NCBI RefSeq assembly: GCF_022201045.2
Contig: NC_068556.1
Location: forward strand, 2,706,001-2,770,000
Length of the DNA: 64,000 nt
Direction: 5' to 3'
From: Citrus sinensis
Lineage: Eukaryota > Streptophyta > Magnoliopsida > Sapindales > Rutaceae
The notes under the pieces are model-generated. The model did no database searches and was not told the DNA's origin. It saw only the letters and a program-made list of their open reading frames with translations. This document shows positions 62,452 to 64,000 of the stretch, in pieces. The position numbers and the translations under genes are program-made. The stretch's first letter is position 1, and each line of letters opens with the position of its first letter.

Positions 62452-64000
62452 TCATGAAGCCACACGACCGCCATTTGAATTTTGTGACTGGGTGATGGAT
62501 CTCAACTTTTCATAGGCATCGAAAGAGGCATGAGCAAAGTCTGAAACTGCACGGAAAAGATCAGGTAATCGTAACTTAAGACTCCCAAGAGACTTCTCTC
62601 TCACTTGAAGGCAGTGTCTTCTGAAAGCCTCCGTTTCTTCTTCTAACCTCTTTCTTAAGCTCTCAATCACAATTTGCCTGTCCAGAACAGGATCTCTCGT
62701 ATTTGCATCGTCACCCCTTTCTGCCTCAGATTCTTCAGAATGGGTCTTTTTGTACTTCCGGTGCCACTCTTCATATGCATGGGTCTTACGCAAAAGCTCT
62801 TTCCTGGTTTCCTCACATTTTTCCTTCAGCTTCATCTCTTCTTCCTGATGAAGCATTATGGTTTTTATCACAGCAGCAAAGGATGAAATTGCAGATTTGG
62901 CTATCTCATCAGGAAGCTTTTCAAGATAATCATGCCATGAATGAAGGAGGGCTTGAATTGGGGGATTTGGGGCTCTTGGTGGGGATGTGACTCTCTCTTT
63001 CAAGCTGCTTTCGATGGGGATGAGATTTAACTTTAACCAGCTAGTTAGAGCTTGGATGAACTGTTTTTGATGATTCACGAACTTTTCAAACTCTGTATGC
63101 CATTTCTGGACAACAGTAAAGAGTTCTTCAGTGCGTTCATGGTGGTGCTGGGTTGTTTCCTTGACAGCATGGGCGATATCAAGTGGCTTGAGTTCTGAAA
63201 CGATGGTCAGCTGGCTGTCATGATGTATACACATATTTTCCCACATTTTGGCCATCCTGCAGGGAGAGTATTAAACATGCAAGTCATTGTGGAATTCTGT
63301 TATGGATTTTCTCAAGCACATTAAGTAAAGCAACACAACATGAAGACCAAACACACAAAAAAAAAATAAAAATTCAGGAGTATAACAAATGGAAGCAGGA
63401 AAACTGTTGCTCTTTTTTCACAATATGTATCTAGGTCCAGTACAAGAAAGAGAACCATGGTACCCAGCCAAGAAGTAATAGAAATCCAGCCTACAATAGA
63501 AAGTGCTACGTGGTTCACTGATCAGGCAACTATTTCGTACACTATATAAAGATACAAGGGTGATGAAAAAAGCAAGTAACTAAAGAACAACTAGCAAATG
63601 CAAGAACAAAATTTCACCATAAAATCTACTAGGATTCTTAATTTACCACATAAAAGCAACAATATAATGCACGAGGAAAACTGGAAAACAAATAAAAATA
63701 ATGAAAACCATAATTGCTTCTTCATGTACGACATAGAGAAGGATATAATAACGTAGAAAGCACAAATTTGAATTTTCGAATTAGTATTTGTAAATAGAAG
63801 TTTACCCATTAACAAGGGCAACAAGCTTTGGGTACAACTCCTCATCACGCAACCGATTTACTTCCGAAACTGATGAATCCATAGTCTGCATGTCAACGAC
63901 ATATTTTGTATGCAGATGAGCTACAGCTGCTTTTGTTTTTTCCAACATTTCATTAGCAGATCCACGTTTCTTCAGCTTATTAAGCATGGCAACCTTCCTT
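62452..64000 (-). CDS. DUF630/DUF632 protein (NRG2/REL2-like family), 3' part only
   Basis: Two exons are visible: 62452-63256 (last) and 63806 to the window edge. They join as VNG|MAKMWENM (GG|GTAAAC to TGCAG|G). The gene continues beyond 64000, so the DUF630 N-terminus is missing. The visible part is DUF632: LNKLKKRGSANEMLEKTKAA, TKYVVDMQTMDSSVSEVNRL, MAKMWENMCIHHDSQLTIVS, then LTSWLKLNLIPIESSLKERV, PIQALLHSWHDYLEKLP and a Glu/Lys-rich coiled coil ending RSITQSQNSNGGRVAS. Plants have many such proteins; characterised members include Arabidopsis NRG2 (nitrate regulation) and rice REL2 (leaf shape). Which member this is cannot be decided from the C-terminal part alone. Confidence 0.9.

Noticed and set aside
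1-64000. CRISPR arrays, operons, prophage or bacterial mobile systems
   Set aside because: The DNA is plant nuclear; spacings of the repeats are tandem duplications or minisatellites, not spacer-separated arrays.

Overview
The window is nuclear DNA from a dicot plant. Evidence: AT-rich intergenic DNA, intron-dense genes with GT-AG (and some GC-AG) introns, a plant Shaker K+ channel subunit, two pentatricopeptide organelle RNA-editing factors, a plant 2-on-2 haemoglobin, a plant DUF632 protein, MITE-, SINE- and LINE-type elements and a nuclear tRNA-Leu(CAA). I cannot name the species; a woody rosid would fit, but that is a guess. Gene models below were assembled by hand from conserved protein sequence, splice consensus and reading phase. 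Every multi-exon model closes in frame. UTRs are not resolved.

Layout. 1.7-2.7 kb (+): a 96-aa coiled-coil protein, tail-to-tail with a KAT3/KC1-type K+ channel subunit (2.9-9.0 kb, -, 13 exons, 632 aa). 10.6-34.0 kb (-): a 35-exon, 2453-aa plant ZFYVE26/spastizin-like protein whose introns hold a LINE tail, a SINE-like head, tandem duplications and a G21 run. 34.0-38.4 kb: AT-rich spacer with a 24-bp-unit minisatellite. 38.4-42.3 kb (+): DDT-domain protein (DDR4-like). 42.86 kb (+): tRNA-Leu(CAA). 43.8-44.9 kb (+): GET2-like ER receptor of the tail-anchored protein pathway. 45.2-45.8 kb: a MITE with 9-bp target duplications and a 70-bp tandem duplication. 46.1-50.0 kb: two intronless PPR editing-factor genes, head to head 130 bp apart (MEF21-like on -, At3g15130-like DYW on +). 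50.5-53.8 kb (-): LAMMER kinase AFC3. 54.8-55.5 kb: a 0.7-kb fold-back element. 55.9-57.6 kb (+): haemoglobin GLB3. 60.05-60.37 kb (-): a small plant-specific protein. 62.5 kb to the window edge (-): 3' part of a DUF630/DUF632 gene.

The genes do not form one pathway. They look like an ordinary conserved syntenic block. From memory, the Arabidopsis counterparts of KAT3, AFC3, GET2 and GLB3 lie close together at At4g32650-At4g32690, and the ZFYVE26-like gene corresponds to At2g25730 in the duplicated chromosome 2 segment, so this window seems to keep an unfractionated order. The strongest points for follow-up are the five probable GC-AG introns among about 74, the 130-bp bidirectional PPR promoter, the intact MITE, the palindromic 0.7-kb element, and a duplicated terminal splice junction whose extra acceptor AG has become GG. 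I found nothing that clearly qualifies as a new biological system.
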